The notes: generated by a model not told the origin, from the letters alone. DNA of 64,000 bases from Gibbula magus (GCA_936450465.1 OW388289.1:77860593-77924592), one strand, 5' to 3'; positions 14,082 to 27,543 are shown, numbered from the stretch's first letter. Translations and numbers: made by a program.

Positions 14082-14133
14082 CAGTGGCGGATCCAAGGGG
14101 GGGGTTCAGGGGGTCCGGACCCCCCCCTTTTCA
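14082..14133 (+). mobile_element. Transposon end beginning CAGTGGCGGATCCA
   Basis: The stretch begins CAGTGGCGGATCCA, runs through G and C homopolymers around the palindrome GGTCCGGACC, and ends CCCTTTTCAA. Sequences starting this way are widespread in animal genomes as terminal parts of hAT-type elements; that attribution is from memory. A second, more diverged example lies at 48534-48597. I do not see a matching opposite end. Confidence 0.5.
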
Positions 14134-14182
14134 AATCCATGTATAAGTTGGGATATACATCTAACCCCCCCCCCCCCCTACG

Positions 14183-16090
14183 TATGTCTTCAGACCTTAA
14201 CATGCCTCACAGCCTCTAACGTCATACTCTGGAAATGTTTCCCCTTTCATGATATTGCGCTCTGTGTATGATTGACCAGTGATCGCTCTACACGAGATTT
14301 ATCCAAACTCCATCCTCGCTCTCAGGTGTCGCCTTGCGTCAAACGCTGCCCTCGAGCTTGTCAATTGCAGGCCGTGAAATGTATCACAGCACAAAACAGC
14401 ATTGGCGATGATGAGCCGACAGCCATTTTAAGCCACATCTCACGTTTTATCAAGCTGATATTTGCATTTAGATGAAATATCGCAAAAAGCAGCCAGAACA
14501 ATCCTATTGTGGTACCTCACAAATTCTGACAGCTTTTGAGAGATACACTTATGACAAGAAGGTTAACAGGCGTACATTTCACTGATGAAATCTACACCGA
14601 TCGAAACGTATTTCACCGCGCGTTTTGATGTAGCTTCATGAAATTACTCTTCGACTTCACGACATTATAGGTAGTATATTGCCGATATTATCCGTGAATG
14701 TCAGTGAAGAGGCTAGAGTGCTCTGTGAAATGCCAGTAGATAACACTTATTACTTACAGCGTTGAACCTGCTGACACTGCTCCCTGTTAACAGCTGATGG
14801 GAGGAGAGCGCTGTACTTGATGAAATATATAGATATGTACATCATTAATAACAGATTCCCTGTCTGATTGTAAGCCTGGTGGATTGAATGTTTCTATATC
14901 TGTATAACTTGTTGTAGCAGTCCAGTTGTCCTCGTTGTGAACTGTGACACAATGTTCCATTGTAAGCTCTGTATCTCTTGTGATTGGTTTTGATGTTAAA
15001 AATAATTTATGAATAACTCGGTTTAAATTTATTCCTAAGCTAGATAACATGAGAATAAAGTGTGTACATTGACTCGAGTCAAAATTTTTATAAATGAATC
15101 ATGTTGTCGTATGAGTGGCATTTTGTCTCATCAAAATGTGAGTTTTATTAATACATTATAGTAATCACTGCAGCTGCAAAAAAACGTGTCATACTAAAGT
15201 ACACTTACATAACACACACACATAATATAATGTAGTCCGTGACGTACATGACATTTGTAAGTTTTACGAGAATTGATATTTGATGGTTTAACTGTGTTAT
15301 GTTGATAGGGTATCCGTTACAAGGTACGATCATGTATACGTGTCATTTCAGCTTATCATGCAATAACAAAAACATTTTCTTGTGAAATTGAACACACACA
15401 AAATTACGTGTGATATCAAAGCAATACAAGTGCCAAACAAAACCATTTTCATTTGTAACAGCTGAATTATCAGTCATTTTTCAAATATATAGAGGCTAGC
15501 TGTACAATGGTGTATACAGGTGTAGATTAGCATGCAATGTATTCCGTATTTACAATATATTCATCATATCTATTACTTAGAAAAATCGATAATCTAAAAG
15601 ATGCTGCAACAAAGCGACACCGTTAACTTCATTGTAATGTGTTCTCGGTTAAACAAGATGTAATATTACGATACTCTACACATACACCAGTGGGACTGTT
15701 CATCGGGAAAGTATGTTCCCCATCTCTAGATGTATTGGCTCACAGTTAGTATTTCCAGCCATTCAGATGACTAAAATGTCCTATATCATACCAAATAACG
15801 TGTTTCCACCATCACGTATAAAGACTTTTAATTGGTCAATGTTTTCATAAGAAGACTTAATTTCCCTGCCTTCAGTACAGAGTTTCCTGATGAAAAGTCC
15901 CAGGGATGATATATGTAGAGTATCGGAGTATTACGGCTGAGTGACTGAGGATGATTTTAATCAGTCAGTTAGGGAACCCACTATTGTCAGAATATACACT
16001 TACCTTCACTTTCTGCAAGTACATTTTCAAACAATCAGCACAAACGTCATATATTTTTTCAGTTCGTCATGCTTAACAGGTATAGATTCA
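14183..16090. other. No gene seen
   Basis: Spacer. A minus-strand frame at 14787-15050 (87 codons) has a fairly protein-like C-terminal half, but no family I recognise and no good splice acceptor, so I do not call it a gene. Confidence 0.35.
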
Positions 16091-16400
16091 GATAGCTTAA
16101 CACAAACACTTCTAGTTGAACACAAAAGTCGCATCATTTCATAAAAAGTCGACATACATATTAATGATAATTTCTAACAAAGCAAAGCACCGACTGTAAA
16201 ACCGAATTCAAATGCGGTAGGACACAAAGGTCACATCAATTCTACAGTAGGGATACACACAATATAACAAAGCGGAACAACGACTGTAAAAGCAAGTTAA
16301 GTTGGGGAGTACACAAAAGTCATACCTATTCTACACCAGCTACCAATGATACGTACACGATATAACAAAGCAAACCAATGTCCTTAAAAAGCAGTGTATG
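16090..16400. repeat. Degenerate tandem repeat of about 93 bp
   Basis: Three diverged units begin with AACAAAGC near 16176, 16266 and 16362. They share blocks such as CGACTGTAAAA and ACACAAAAGTC, with spacings of 90 and 96 bp. No coding potential. Confidence 0.55.
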
Positions 16401-18554
16401 AAACACTTGAACATAAATCGGCAGCAAAACGCTATTGTAAAACACCTCTCTACATCGTAACACTTTAATCCGACTGTTAACCAGTCCAAAATGGCGATGT
16501 ACTAATAAAACAGGCAGATGTATAATAAAGTTATTTGTTCTGTCTCTCTCAATGGCCAGCAATGAAATTCATTTCTAATCGGATACTCTCCTTTATTGGA
16601 AGAAAATCAATCGTCCTGGAGATGAAGCATAGTTGTCAGTGGCTGCTTTAAATCGTCCACAGAATCACAAGTGTTAATACCCTCTTGATAAAAGGACGTT
16701 CGTTGAAAAGGCAGCAACTAATATGCTATCTATTGAGCAGTGATCATTTATCAATGACGACGCCGATTGCATTTCCTATTTCTAATAACCATTTGCACCG
16801 GCTTGGTAAGATGCATACTGTGGCGTGTTAAATGAAAGCTCGAAAGCAATTCGCTGTATCTTCAAAAGGCTAATATGGGGTCATAAAAGGATGTAGTAGA
16901 GCAAGTAGCGCGTGATTGCAGAAAGCATTCACAGGTGTGCCAACTTACAGGTGTAATTAGTTAACCCTGCTTCTTCTAAATATGAATAGAAGATTTGAGC
17001 TTTTTGTTGAACCGTGTAATCAAGTATTCACTCGAAAAAATGAAACTTTCTCTGATCATCAGAAATATGATCGCATAATTTAAATAGATGGATTAAGATT
17101 GATTGGTAGCGGATCTTGTTAATATTGAAGTTACCTGTGTACTGCCGCGGCTACATCAAAGGGTTAACATAATTATTTGTGTTTTTAATTAATGTACAGA
17201 CTTGTAGATTCCAGACTTTTACCCATTTGTAATAGAAAATTAGATAAATCATTGTGATCTCCTCTTTGAAATATAACAGTTGGTAGTTTCCATATTTTCT
17301 TTTTATGAATTTGATTTTGACATTATCGTTTGGTTATGATTGTTATACAATCTGATAGAGGAGTACCTACAAGGGGATATAATGTAACTAATTGAAACCT
17401 CCTCACTTCTTATATCCAGTCGTTCAACCAGTGCTAACCGTAAATTGGAGATTAACTTGAATGAAATGTTTAAAACATAATCTTGATAGAAAATAAAGTG
17501 TCATATTTCTTTAATCGTAGGAATATTTCTGCAAGATTAATAAATGTGATATCTTGCACATATTGCTGTTGACAAATTGATATGGAGAGCAAAGGAAAAT
17601 AGTTCAAATACAGTTTGAGAATTGTTAGCTGTATTTTCTTTTGTACCAGTTGACAAAGAAAATTAGTAAGTAATTCCCTTTATAATCTTATTCTCATTCT
17701 CTTCTGGTTTGATCCTATGAATTGGTATGAATATGAAACAATCTTCATCAATACGTATTACTTAAATGAGTTGTGATGTCATAACTTCAATTCATTTCAA
17801 GTTACTTATAGAAATAAACATTTCATATATTGACAGTTGTGTTGTGTAAGTTTAACCAGGGTTTAGAGCTGAAACAATACTTGATGCTGAAGTTGTTAAT
17901 ATAAATTTAGTTCATACGTTGATTTGCGGAAGAAGACTAATTACAAAAGAAACCTCACATGAGGACAACATACACAAATGACAAAGATTGTCAAGATCAT
18001 TAAGACAAATGTACATGAATCACTGAATGATTGAGACGACACCAGGTTTTGACAATTACTATGAACATGTCCTAGCCTTCCTGGAGCACCCATCATTCAC
18101 ACAGCTCATGTACACGTTGACAGTATTCAACAAGACTGTCCTACAGCAGACACGTCACGCGTCATGTAAACGGGTGATTTGACATTATTGGTACTAGGTA
18201 CTGAGTTTCAACCGTACAGTTTATATACAGACTGATGGTTACGTGTGCTTGCAAGCATCCAATGCCTATCCCTAGCTCAGATGTTGGTATGAAATAAACA
18301 AGCCCACTAAAAGTTAAGAAGGTAAGAAATGTAGACAACATAGACAGAAGTTAGGAGTGTATTCCTGCTAAGAACATTGAATCCCATAGCGACAGTGGTA
18401 TCATTGTTGTCATTCAACGGTTATGATTGATTGACCTCCTTGCATAGGTCAACTCATACAACATACAGTTTCAAGTTATCGTAGTTTATTCGATTAGTAC
18501 ATACTCACTTAAAACAAGACCTTACATTTACTTTTAATTAAAGGAATTCACATA
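16401..18554. other. No gene seen
   Basis: A+T-rich spacer with chance short frames only. Confidence 0.4.
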
Positions 18555-18731
18555 CAGTCAGGCCTCGATAATCCGAACGCTTCCGTTTTTCATCAAAAAC
18601 GTTTGGATAGTGAAATGTTCGGACTATTGAGTACTAAGGACTACTAAAGAGATTAGTTTGGTTACATCTTCCTACCGTTCGGAAACTGCGAGATTCGGAT
18701 TATCGGAGGCCGGATGATCGCGGCTTGACTG
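18555..18731. mobile_element. Pogo/Tigger-like miniature element
   Basis: A 177-bp element flanked by TA at 18553-18554 and 18732-18733. The left end is CAGTCAGGCCTCGATAATCC. The right end on the other strand is CAGTCAAGCCGCGATCATCC, followed by a second CTCCGATAATCCGAA. TA duplications and CAGT termini fit the pogo branch of Tc1/mariner. It has no transposase and must have been moved in trans. Confidence 0.78.
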
Positions 18732-19445
18732 TATACGTCCTTATTCAAACAGTGAATCGATGTTTTGAAAACATTTTCTGCTGTCCGATAAAGTTGATGT
18801 TGGTACTTTTAATGTTTATGTCTGTTAACACACACATGAGGTACTAACACTGTTCAAAGTTGATCGGATGGGTTTGTGGAGACATGTTGTTTCACCAAGG
18901 TTTATCGCTCTTGATTTCTTTGGTAGTATTTCTTTGGGACGCTACCTTATATAACAGAAACATGTTTTATCGTGTGTGTTTATTATTTGTACATGCTAAT
19001 ACAAGAAAGTATATGTGATGATTTCTTTGTGATAGAATTCATGTATTCATACATGCGCACACATCCTCACACACCAAATAGTAAGAACGAGGGACAGTTA
19101 GTTACCTGTTAACAGTAACAATGTATGTCATCCGGCATATCAATTGTAAAAAGGTGTATAAATGATAAAACATCCCAAATCGGTTAAAATGTTGTTAATG
19201 TGTCTGATACAATGAAACCTCCTTTTAACCGTAATTTGTAGTTTGGTTTTATTTTTTGACGTTTTCTATTTTTTCCTGATTAAATCCAAAACCAATCTTA
19301 CATCACACATGTCATCAGTACGGATATAGTTGTGTACACCAATGAGTAAATCAATAAAGATACATTCATTAGTGTAGGTCTGAAAGAAAAAAAACTTATT
19401 GATAATTTTAAACAAAAACATAAACAATCATATAGATGTGTTATA

Positions 19446-19880
19446 CTGAACTGAACTGAACTGAACTTTATTTACACTCAGGCCGCAGGAAGCGGCATAT
19501 GAGGATACATTTTTACATTGTATACATACATACATACGTTTACATTTGATCTTAAACTGTCATATATACAGGTTAACAAAATATTTACTGTATAAAATTT
19601 TGATCTCGACTATAATATATGACGTTCGTAAACTGTAGAAGACATTTCATCAACAAAACCATAATAATGATATAAGACATTCTAATTCATTTTAATTCAT
19701 GAGCGATAGATAGGAAACCAAAGTGTGTCACGTCTCCAGAAGCTAACTAAAAAGAAAAGAAAAAAGGCTTGTTTTCCAGAGTTAAGATGTGTCAATGAAT
19801 TAAATACATCATTTGGACAACATCGTTCACGAACTTTATGTTTATAAATGCCAAACATATTATCTCAAAGCATTTTTGTT
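19446..19880 (-). mobile_element. 3' end of a non-LTR retrotransposon
   Basis: Read on the minus strand, the sequence has AATAAA (19467-19472) followed directly by a GTTCA tandem tail (19446-19466), a form common at 3' ends of mollusc LINEs. About 280 bp upstream on the same strand, an open stretch of about 36 codons ends at a stop at 19747-19749. It could be the end of the LINE frame, but I cannot match it to a domain. The 5' boundary is a guess. Confidence 0.5.
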
Positions 19881-21560
19881 ACAGCGATTTCAGCATCCCA
19901 TGTGTGTTTTTAACAGACATAAAAAATAAGTTTCGCACTGAATGAAATTGTGTATAGTTCTGTCCAAATCATATGCTTAATATCGTAGACATTAGACTTT
20001 CTCCGGCAGCAGTATTTCGTTTTTACTCGTTTTTTTGTCGTTTGTTAAAAATGTGCTGATTCTTGCACACGATTTTATGTTTCGCCAATCCTGAAACTTT
20101 ACTTTGAGTTGTTAGATTAAAAGTAAAATGCGTTTTGTCGAGTATCAGCGTAACAGTTTCATTAAATTGTGATTTGATTTTTTTTAAATTTCCACTCTGT
20201 TATTGTTGAAGCAAACGTTCATTTATCCATGAAAATATGTGTCTGTAAGACATTGTAAGTTGTTTTCATGAGAGGAAAATGAAATGTAAATCCTCCCTCG
20301 TCATTAATTGTTGGAGCAAAAAGTTGGTTTAGCCTTGTAACTTTTGATAAAATGTTGATAATTTTGAAAAGTAGTTTTCTTTGATTTTAAAAATTGTAAT
20401 TTAATTAAACCTATTTGTCTCATTTTCATCCCTGAATTAATGTTTACCATTTATCGGTACAAAATATAAATTATTTGCGAGAATAATATTCACCTCAAAT
20501 CTACTGCCATACTCAGATGTCAGCTTAGCATTTACGGAGAAACCATATATCGTTCGCTTTAGGAAGAACTAACCTATGAATGGACGTGATCGGTTTCATT
20601 TTTCACATTTTTAACATTTTTCACATTTTAATTTTTTTTCACATTTTCGATATCTATTGAGCAACAATTAAGAAATTAAGAATCATAATGTGGGAAAAGC
20701 CATACTTTCCTTGTCGGTTTGACAATGAATTCAATTTTATTTCATCGCAAATTTTAATAGTGACTGTCTATCCCCAACACCTGTGGACGCTGACTGTATG
20801 CTACCCTACCCTTACCTCAGTCCCTCCTGCCCTCTACCTCCTCCTCTTTTCTCGCCCCGGTACAAGATAAAACCACTCCCCGACCATGTAACTCCCTGTA
20901 GTTAAGTTACGACTCAACAGCGCTTTGAAAGATCTTTACAGTTCGTATTGTATCTGTTCTTATGCATCAAAGCGACGTTACGCTCGAAATATTACAATTA
21001 TTGTAAACTGATAACAAGCGTGCACGACATAACTGCTAGCACATGTTGAGAACAAGAGTATATTTCAATATCGGCTTCAAACGTCGGAATTGTAAACGGC
21101 TGTCAAATCGATTCCCAACGTGTATTAATAATACAATGCTTTCAAACCTTTTCCAAACTTGTCTTTAGTGTAAAGGCCTTAACTTATCCAACCAATTCCA
21201 CTTATCGAAAGAATTTTAAGATTTTTTCAATATAGAATTAATGATTAAAAGATATTATCAATATGATATGTTCAAAGGATGAGAATTAATGTTCTTTTAT
21301 ATAATTACTGATTTATTCTGTCCTGTGCCTGCACGTGTCAATGATATACAAATGTATGCCATGCTTTTTACTTTAAAACAAAATTACGCTGCGTTAACGT
21401 TTGCTCGAGACAAAATTCCAACATAGTTTTCTTTTCGCATTTTACAAATTTTATGAACACGTTTATTGCATTAGAAATACATGCCATTTAGACAGTGAAC
21501 AAATCTAACATTGTTACATTTGAGATAGCGCTACCTTCAATAGTACAAATGTTTGTAGTC
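19881..21560. other. No gene seen
   Basis: A+T-rich spacer. A short TTTTTCACA tandem motif lies at about 20595-20645. The stretch 20760-21010 has a different, more complex composition ending CGTTACGCTCGAAATATT. It might be a retroelement 3' region, but this is not demonstrable here. Confidence 0.35.
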
Positions 21561-21579
21561 TTTCGAGCCTCGAGGCGCC

Positions 21580-21850
21580 CAACTTCCCAATGCAAGGCAT
21601 AACTCTTGCCAGTCTCCATTACTCGCTGATTTAGGCCTCGCAGTATGAACCAAATGCAGGTTAGAATTCAATAGAAAATATTTCATTTTGGCCTTCCTTT
21701 AATAAATCTGTGCTTAGAAATCCAGGCCCACTATGCATTTCTGGTGCAGCGATTCACTATCTAGGCACAACAAATCTCGAGAAATACCGCAAGGCTTAAA
21801 TCAGCCAGTAATGCAGACTGGCAAGAGTTATACATTGCGTTTGGAAGTTG
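21580..21850. mobile_element. Fold-back element with arms of about 62 bp
   Basis: The left arm (21580-21641) and right arm (21789-21850) are inverted repeats of about 85 % identity by eye, sharing ATAACTCTTGCCAGTCT and GCTGATTTA. The loop of about 150 bp has no coding capacity. The right-arm sequence appears a third time at 38522-38571, so it is a dispersed family. A tRNA-like head follows immediately on the right. Confidence 0.65.
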
Positions 21851-21950
21851 CGTGGTCGTGTGATAAACTGTTGATACGGTCAGTGCTCGCGACAGTTTCC
21901 CGACTCTGAGGGTGTGGGTTCGAATCCCCCAAGAGACTCGGCGCGAACAA
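21851..21950 (+). repeat. tRNA-derived SINE-like head
   Basis: A perfect RNA polymerase III B box, GGTTCGAATCC, lies at 21917-21927. It is preceded at about the right distance by a degenerate A-box-like segment (GTGATAAACTGTTGATA). The region does not fold convincingly as a functional tRNA, so a tRNA-derived SINE is preferred. A related head lies at 63511-63600. Confidence 0.5.
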
Positions 21951-22419
21951 ATACAATAACATGTACTTTTAAAGTTAGTGTCATCCCGAGTGTAACAATC
22001 TTAGACGTTTATTGCAGCTTTAATTAATGTATATTTGACTTTGTCAGAATGTCACTTTTATAACACTGCCAGCCCTTCACTCGTGTGTGTAAGATTATAC
22101 TCCAGAGATGTATTTTATTAAGAACGGCGATATATTGACATTCTAATCTCAAATCAAACAGTATTAGAACGCTTGGCAAAAGATAGCACTTGCACACTAA
22201 TTAATAATAATTGATTAATTAATTATCATGCGTTTAGAATTAATTAGAATCATAATTTGAATTAAGTGCAACGAGTTAAATCGTGGATTAATGCGCAGTG
22301 TGAATTCAGGTGTGATTCAAGACAGTCTTTGTCCTTCCAGAGCTATAAGCCCCATTACTATGTACAAAGTTGCAAGTGTTTGCTAAACAGGTAGAAATGG
22401 GTGATTATCTCCCCTTAAT

Positions 22420-23440
22420 TGACTCTCCTGTGATGGTAATGCGATTGTCTGGGGTCGCTGATGGAAAATGGCCACGTCTTCTGATAAAAATTAAAGACAC
22501 TCAGTAGTCGTAAAGCTACCTCGGGGAGAAGGCAGTCGAAGGAATACTGCACCGGTAGCGCCTTCTCGTGTATTTGTCGTTGCGATTTATAGAAGATTTA
22601 AAGCCTAATCTTTCAGGTAGCCTATCGAATGTAACCTTTGTCAACCCAGACAGCATTAACGCAACCAAGTGGAAAACGAGTGTGATAGAATTCTTGCACT
22701 CTCGTGGGTTTTAATAGAATAATTTGGTCTCTATAATCCTATCAACTTGTCAAGTGGCCAGGAAAGCGGCTTGCAAGAAAAGCTGCCTTCGTAAATAAGA
22801 TTACAAACTCATATTATATTGCCCATTTCATACTCGTCTCATCAGAAGATCGCAGTGCCATGAAATTATGAAGAAAATCATTTCATGACATTGGTTGGTG
22901 ATTGGAGATATAGTCCCTCTTGTATACAACAGCGGAGAAATAAAATCAGACGATTTTCCACCGCGGAAGGATTCAAGGCCTATGCACAGTCGGACCTCAA
23001 GCACTAAGAAATTAGCGTTACTGATCCGCTTTTCGTTTCTTCCCCGATCCCTGTTCTGAGTAGAAGAAGTGACGGAGCTTCGTTCCGCTTGAGGTGATAG
23101 TTTTATAAGTCCTCTGCGGCGTTCGACATCGGGATAATTACAAGCGCCTAAAGTAATCATACATCGGCTAAATATGCCATAACGGCAGCCGACTAGTTGG
23201 TAGCAGAGGCCGCGTTGATCACTTAATTTCCAAGGAATGGCAGCAGGACGAATTAGCCTGTTATTCCGTCACATTCTGACGGGTGGGAATTTGTCTTGTA
23301 TGAGGGAATCGACTCCAGAGCGAAGGCATGTAATATGATTTGTCACACATCTCGATTTTCAGATTGAACGAGCAAAATCAATCACTTTAGACAAGCTCAA
23401 AGTTACACCAGTAGCAGCGAGTCTGTCAGACGACGAGTAA
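22420..23440. other. G+C-richer, repeat-free island
   Basis: About 1 kb of sequence with balanced composition and no repeats, in contrast to its A+T-rich surroundings. A 110-codon minus-strand frame at 22828-23160 falls inside. It has no recognisable domain and is rich in Arg and Ser, as expected from composition. I infer candidate conserved non-coding DNA rather than a gene. Confidence 0.35.
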
Positions 23441-23923
23441 AGAGTCGAGTCCATTGAAACCAAGATTACGCCTTGAATGTATTAAATTCCACACTTATTA
23501 TTAGACACTTGCATATAGTATTATTGAAAAAAAATATTAGTCTTAAATTTTAAAACAAGATTTTATATGTTTTTAGAATAATTTGGTAATGAATTATTTT
23601 AATTCAAACGTAAGTATTTCCCCTTAAGTTTAATCATTAAGTTTTCATAATTTCAATACGTTGTTTTAAGTAATGTAATATACATCTGTATTGAACATCA
23701 GTATCTCTGTTTCTGAGAGGAACACGCTTTTTAAACATCGATATCGTCGTTTTGGAATCAGTCTTCTGACGGGGCGGGATCGGAGAGTGAAATAACTGTA
23801 ATTTATGTCATGTGCATACATCTTCTAAACTAATTGAAATTAGAAATCATAGTTGCTCACAATCACGTAATGACGTCATAATATTCAGTCCAGCCAAATG
23901 TCAAAGATGTTTCAGTTGTAATT

Positions 23924-23955
23924 GGGTGGTGTAGCTCAGTTGGTAGAGTGTCCGC
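23924..23955 (+). repeat. tRNA-like A-box fragment
   Basis: GGTGTAGCTCAGTTGGTAGA is the 5' half of a tRNA with a perfect A box. No B box follows at the right distance and the expected 3' half is absent. This is therefore a SINE head or tRNA pseudogene fragment, not a functional tRNA gene. Confidence 0.6.
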
Positions 23956-25700
23956 TGTCATTATCGGTGACGTCATGCAATTGATGTTAAACCGCGTTGT
24001 TTGTTCCTTGCCCTATATCCCCAGCACCATACATGTATAACAACGAATGGCGAATGTCTTGTACGTGGACAGTGAATATTTAACATTAACATATATGACG
24101 AGGCTCGTAGTATGAAATGTATCATTCATGGGGATTGTTATTCCACGTTAATACCCCTGAGTTCTGATGAGTTTAAACATCAGATCACTATTATATCGCC
24201 CTCACCAGGATACGAATTCTTACGTGATTTGATCTTAACTGGATCATCAAAATAGCGTAATATAAAACTTTTACTTTTGTTTTGTTTAAACTAAACCATC
24301 TCCCAAACATCGCTGTTCGGTTAGATGTACACACTTTAAATGTATTTATGATTTTAATGATTTAACAATCATGTTGTATACAAGTGAGGTGTTAATAATA
24401 TTCAATTCTACAGATTTTTTCTAAAAGCAAACGGGAACGTCTTGTCAAAGACAGAAACAATCAACCAACGCTCAACTTCCAAATTCGTTTAACGTGATCG
24501 ATGAAGGGAGAAATAACACATCGTGTGATGTTATAACTTTCCCTTGCGTTTCATTATAAAACACGATATGGTGTGTAATCGTTCTGTGGTGATTGAACCT
24601 TAGCAATATCATGTTAGGAGTTGACAGTTTATGATCGTATTCAATCACGGGGCATGGATTAAGGATTGATATTATTCCCATTAAGTCTACTTTATTGTAT
24701 GGTCATGCGCATCAAAAATGATGTAAAACAAATTAAGAGCATGTAACCGTAGCCGAGAATAAATCTAATGTGTTATAACTTTCGTAACCGACGTAGAGGC
24801 GGACGAGGAAAGTTTGTAAGACACTCCCCAGAATGTTGAATCTTCTAAGCGAACTGGAGCTGTTTTAATGATAAATGTTGAAGAGATTTCGTCGGATGGT
24901 TAAATATCTGGACATCCTTTCACAAAGAACTAGTGATCGAAAGTGACATATCACATGCTGAGAAAATCAAGTCAGATTCATCCCCAGTCACTCATACATA
25001 TACTCACCCGGAAAACGTTTGACAATGCCTTTCTATATATGGGTCGAACAGAGCAGGGAAATCATGTTCCTCTTTTTGTATTTCCATTCTTAAAATACCT
25101 GAAAATTATTAATGTAGTATATAAACATGTCCATTGTGTTATGGCGAAATATTATGATTTGTATGTGGTTTTATGTTTAAGTGAATATGATTGGTATAAT
25201 GTTTGTTCATGTTTAATAATACAAATGAGTAAATATTGTGTCATTAATATTGATAATTATCATTCTGATGGCATACTCGTGTTGACGTATACGGAATTGC
25301 TCTTTACGTAAAACAAAAGTCTTATCTTGACTTAACCTTTCATACAATAGTTTGTGCACGAAGTTTTGTGATGCAGTTAAAACGGACGGGCAAAACAAGA
25401 GATGAGTTTCCCCTTGGATCACGTAAAAAGCATGCAGTTGACACAAGGGGAAGCAACCACTAACTCGTTAGGTCACTCATGGTGCTGCCGACTGATTCGA
25501 CACTTGAGGATGAGAGTTAATTAAATTGATGTGCTTCTTACGTATCTCCTAACTAACTTGTCACACGCAATCGAGACCAGAACCATACAATATGTCCATG
25601 AGATTAATTCTAAAATCCAAAAAATATCTTTCTATTGCAGAGGCAGTTTTTCAACACGTTCAATAGATTGTATGGTTTGAAAAAAATGCTCGGCAACTTT
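23956..25700. other. No gene seen
   Basis: A+T-rich spacer. The 122-codon plus frame at 24943-25311 is rich in Tyr, Ile and Asn, has no domain signature, and is best explained by chance. Confidence 0.4.
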
Positions 25701-26430
25701 CTTATCTCAACTACAAAGATTGCAGGAGAAGTTTAATTCCAGATGCAAAAAGGTTTCAGCCCCGTGGAGCAGAGTTATGTGACATCTCCCTGAAAGAAAC
25801 ATTTGTTCCTTCTGATTTCCACAAATCGTCCTCCGATACTGCCAATGCTTCAGGTTAATTCACGCGCTTATCGCCGAGAGCTCTCTAACGTACAGAGGCG
25901 CGTTTTGATTAACTCGCATCACGTGACCAGGGAAATCAAACACAGGGTATGAAGTGTTTGATTAAAGTAACTCCTGCACACGAGGCTGCCAATTAAAAGG
26001 CAGCGGTAGCATCGTTTCTTAGCTTGCAGCATTCCGTCTTTTCAAACAGCCCAACGAGGGCAATAAGACACGCTTCCCTCTTGCGTTTCCCGCTTTGAAT
26101 TTTGACGGCTTGCTTGAAACAAATTGAGACCAAATCGCTTGAATTTGATGTGATTATGCATATCTTAGAGTTATCCCGAAGTCTTGATAGACAAATTATG
26201 ATTTCCCTGTGTCTTAAGGCAGTTCAGTAGTGATCAGAATGCTAATGAAGATCTGCGGCTACGTGAACCGAAGCTTATTACGGTTCCAGTCGCCATCTTG
26301 AATCGCTAGGTCACGTAATCCCACATCGAATCTCGCGAGATTTGAGAGCCTCCGCGATAGCTTCTTCACGGTACAGATCGTAACGATAATGGCTACCTAG
26401 TAGGTGTCCTGTGAATTGTGGTTTACTGAA
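25700..26430. other. G+C-richer island with palindromic promoter-like motif
   Basis: A repeat-free island carries the 14-bp perfect palindrome AATCTCGCGAGATT (26329-26342), whose core TCTCGCGAGA is a known animal core-promoter element. CGCCATCTTGAA (26291-26302), a YY1-like site, lies nearby. There are small hairpins, for example ATCAAACAC with GTGTTTGAT near 25937-25963. No coding frame of interest follows on either strand. It is a candidate promoter or enhancer only. Confidence 0.35.
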
Positions 26431-27183
26431 AATTAATTGTCCCCCCCTTACTGTGATTTTTCGGATAAAAGGCAAATAATGGAACAATGAGGATGCACGT
26501 GTTCCAAATTAATTGATGACACTTGTTCTATAGAAGACGAGATGAGAATCGATTGCTTTCTCGTTAGGATTCCATTGTCACTGCCGATTGATTTTTCGCT
26601 TGATAATTTTTAGCCGTTGTGTTATTAAACGGAACTAGAAAACAGATGAACGTATTTGTTTCAGACAAAACTGTTCTTGTAGTTGGTAAATTGATATATT
26701 TACACACTCTTGCTAGTAATTCTAATTGGATGTTTTTAATTATTTCCCAAAACACTTCATACAATTTGATAAGACACTTGTTTATTTATTTACGTCTCAC
26801 TAAGTACTACGTTATCACATGATATAGATAGATATCAATCAATGTCAACAAATTAACTTATTAATTATATATTTTTACGATGAAGTATAATCACTTTGTA
26901 TTAGTTCGGACGAGGTTTTACCCATGATGCATGATGCATGAATAGCACATATCATTGATAATACAACTACTTTTAGAGATATTTAAACAATGACACACAC
27001 ATATAAGTATATGATTAGATTTATTAGATAGTTACACTATTATAAGGTGCACATACGGACTGATGCGTCAGGTCCCACCGACGATGCAACAAAAATGGGA
27101 CAGGAACAGGAGCGTAGAGCTTTATTTATTTAAAGCATGCCCACAGTGTACATTGGAAGTTCATTTTGTAAGTGACTTATTAA

Positions 27184-27539
27184 AGGGGAAGTAGCACGTT
27201 TTCCTGGTGAAATAAGTCGATGAAATGTAATTGAAAAATAATGTCACCAACAGTAAAACACCCTTCCCTCTTCGGAAAATCAAGCTATCAAATGAGTGTA
27301 CATGGTTCCGTAAAGCCATGAGAATCGTTTTTTGTCATTCGAAATAATAAATTGTGTTCACAATAAAATGGCGGCCATGCATTTTTTGTTTTATATGCAA
27401 CACTGTTTTTACCACTACGGGAATTTGGTTTGTTTAAGAAGATAGTTTACCCTCAACAGTAAATATAAATGACATAAACTATCATTATGAATGAGAAATT
27501 TGAAAAAATAAAATTTGCAAAAAATGTGCTACTGCCCCT
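27184..27539. mobile_element. TTAA-flanked miniature inverted-repeat element, copy 2
   Basis: A complete 356-bp copy with TTAA at 27180-27183 and 27540-27543. The left terminus is AGGGGAAGTAGCACGTTTT. The right terminus on the other strand is AGGGGCAGTAGCACATTTT. There is no coding capacity. It is related to 60-300 and to the fragment at 2649-2860, which is in opposite orientation. Structure suggests mobilisation by a piggyBac- or Kolobok-type transposase elsewhere in the genome. Confidence 0.8.
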
Positions 27540-27543
27540 TTAA

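Noticed and set aside
14787..15050. 87-codon minus frame with protein-like second half
   Set aside because: No family, no convincing splice acceptor and no neighbouring exon; too weak to call.
21851..21950. Functional tRNA gene
   Set aside because: Good B box, but the 5' half does not form a standard D arm and anticodon stem; next to a dispersed repeat.
22828..23160. 110-codon minus frame
   Set aside because: Falls in a G+C-richer island where chance frames are longer; no domain recognised.
23924..23995. Functional tRNA gene
   Set aside because: Perfect A box, but no B box at the proper distance and no cloverleaf 3' half.
24943..25311. 122-codon plus frame
   Set aside because: Tyr/Ile/Asn-rich as expected from A+T-rich DNA; no domain.
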